Assembly: GCA_031278735.1 (NCBI GenBank)
Contig: JAITJU010000004.1
Span: 1 to 6,970 of the forward strand
Direction of reading: 5' to 3'
Source of the DNA: Zoogloeaceae bacterium
GTDB lineage: Bacteria > Pseudomonadota > Gammaproteobacteria > Burkholderiales > Rhodocyclaceae
Length of the DNA stretch: 6,970 nt
The notes under the pieces were generated by a model. It had not been told where the DNA came from. It saw only the letters and a program-made list of their open reading frames with translations, and ran no database searches. How positions within the stretch are numbered: the stretch's first letter is position 1; every line of letters starts with the position of its first letter. The translations under genes were made by a program, and so were the position numbers. Positions 5,914 through 6,970 of this stretch are shown piece by piece.

Positions 5914-6869
5914 GCCGTCTGCCACCCGCCATCCTGTTGATGGGGCCAACCGCCAGCGGCAAGACGACGCTGGCGCTGGAAATGGCGCGGCGCTTTCCGC
6001 TGGAAATCATCAGCGTCGATTCGGCGCTGGTCTTCCGGGACATGAACATTGGCACGGCCAAGCCGGACGCGACAACCCTTGCCCGCTTCCCGCACCGGCT
6101 CATCGATCTCATCAGTCCGGAAGAAAGCTATTCCGCCGCCCGCTTTTGCCGCGAGGCGCTCGCCGCCATGACGGAAATCACCGCCGCCGGACGCGTCCCA
6201 CTGCTCGTCGGCGGCACCATGCTCTATTACAAGGCGCTGCAAGAAGGGCTGGCGGATTTGCCGCAGGCCGACGCCGCCACCCGCGCGGCGCTGGAAGCGG
6301 AAGCGCGGGAAAAGGGCTGGCCTGCCCTGCATGCGGAACTGGCGATGCGTGACCCGCAAACCGCCGCCCGCCTCGCTCCCCACGACAGCCAGCGCATCCA
6401 GCGGGCGCTGGAAGTCTGCCGCCTCAGCCGCCGCCCCATGTCGGAATTGCTGGCAAAAGGCAAAAGCGCTCCGCCGCCCTGGCGCTTTTTGCCGCTGGCG
6501 CTCTTGCCCACTGAACGCGGCATCCTGCATGAGCGCATCGCAACACGTTTTCTGGCCATGCTCTCCAATGGCCTGATCGAAGAAGTGGAAAATCTGCGCC
6601 GTCGCTATGTTCTCTCTTCCGACCTGCCTTCCATGCGCGCCGTCGGCTATCGTCAGGTATGGGCGTGGATGGAAGGCGAATTCAGCCGCGCCGAACTTGC
6701 CGACCGAGGCATTTTTGCCACACGCCGCCTCGCCAAACGGCAAATTACCTGGCTGACGAATACCCTGACGCGCGAAGCGTTCGATTGCCTGGACGCAAAA
6801 GTCGGCGCGCGCCTGACAGAACGGATCGCGGAATTCCTGCGGCGCGAAGGACGAGGGCGGCAAACTTAG
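5910..6869 (+). CDS. miaA: tRNA dimethylallyltransferase MiaA
   Basis: MiaA transfers a dimethylallyl group from DMAPP to N6 of A37, next to the anticodon of tRNAs reading UNN codons, giving i6A. The 319-residue length is normal. Visible features are the P-loop GPTASGKT (12-19), DSALVFRDMNIGTAKP (37-52) with the conserved Asp37, GGTMLYYKAL (101-110), HDSQRIQRALEV (158-169), RAVGYRQVW (243-251) and the C-terminal ATRRLAKRQITWL (270-282). DSALVFRDM differs slightly from the common DSALVYRGM (Tyr to Phe, Gly to Asp), which is unlikely to abolish function. The start is GTG 5910, overlapping the ppk2 TGA at 5911-5913. A purine-rich AGGAAGG at 5888-5894 lies rather far upstream, so coupling to ppk2 translation is likely. 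In many proteobacteria miaA sits beside mutL or hfq; neither is next to it on the visible side. The gene ends in TAG 6867-6869. Confidence 0.96.
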   Translation: MSRLPPAILLMGPTASGKTTLALEMARRFPLEIISVDSALVFRDMNIGTAKPDATTLARFPHRLIDLISPEESYSAARFCREALAAMTEITAAGRVPLLVGGTMLYYKALQEGLADLPQADAATRAALEAEAREKGWPALHAELAMRDPQTAARLAPHDSQRIQRALEVCRLSRRPMSELLAKGKSAPPPWRFLPLALLPTERGILHERIATRFLAMLSNGLIEEVENLRRRYVLSSDLPSMRAVGYRQVWAWMEGEFSRAELADRGIFATRRLAKRQITWLTNTLTREAFDCLDAKVGARLTERIAEFLRREGRGRQT

Positions 6870-6970
6870 GATTTCTCCGTAAATAATATGGACTGGTAAG
6901 CTGATCTTGCGCAATGCGATGATGGCGGCGGCGAGGTGGTTGAGCGCGATAAACGTATGTTCGAGCTTTT
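6870..6970 (-). mobile_element. Possible end of a minus-strand gene, perhaps a transposase / IS end
   Basis: After the miaA stop the sequence becomes less GC-rich (GATTTCTCCGTAAATAATATGG). On the minus strand a frame open to the window edge reads HTFIALNHLAAAIIALRKI from about 6959 to 6903, then SLPVHIIYGEILS. A hydrophobic Ala/Ile-rich stretch of this sort near the end of a protein is seen in some IS5-type transposases, but I cannot name the family with confidence. The frame has no stop before it runs antisense into miaA, which is odd for an intact gene. TTAG at the miaA stop could be a short insertion target (speculative). It may instead be a convergent non-mobile gene or chance. Confidence 0.25.

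Noticed and set aside
5832..6914. 360-codon minus-strand frame antisense to miaA
   Set aside because: It is a shadow of a clear miaA gene. Only the part beyond 6870 might be a real gene end, and that is listed separately with low confidence.

Overview
The window reads as a high-GC Gram-negative chromosome, most likely a betaproteobacterium. That placement is an inference from codon use, an outer-membrane porin with a signal peptide, and the type of PPK2 and MiaA; no rRNA or other phylogenetic marker is present. All four confidently identified complete genes lie on the plus strand. They form two tightly packed pairs, each joined by a 4-base stop/start overlap.

Bases 1-503 hold the 3' end of a gene for a very Ala/Pro/Glu-rich protein built on long direct repeats. 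A 333-base spacer follows, with only a weak terminator candidate. The first pair (837-4414) is the most interesting part. It encodes a membrane PTS EIIC domain of the lactose/cellobiose/chitobiose family fused directly to a c-di-GMP phosphodiesterase (EAL) domain. Its stop codon overlaps the start of a chitoporin (ChiP, OprD-type) gene. The arrangement suggests a chito-oligosaccharide module in which the porin admits the sugar and the EIIC domain binds it and controls c-di-GMP breakdown. No EIIA, EIIB or chitinase gene is visible here.

The 317-base gap 4415-4731 is not empty. Its minus strand carries a decayed piece of an amidase-signature enzyme, resembling allophanate hydrolase. Its right end holds a good sigma70-type promoter that should drive the second pair.

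The second pair (4732-6869) is ppk2, a polyphosphate kinase 2 with a long N-terminal extension, followed by miaA, tRNA dimethylallyltransferase. They overlap by GTGA. After miaA the last 101 bases become less GC-rich and contain an open minus-strand frame running off the window edge. This may be the end of a mobile element or of an unidentified convergent gene.
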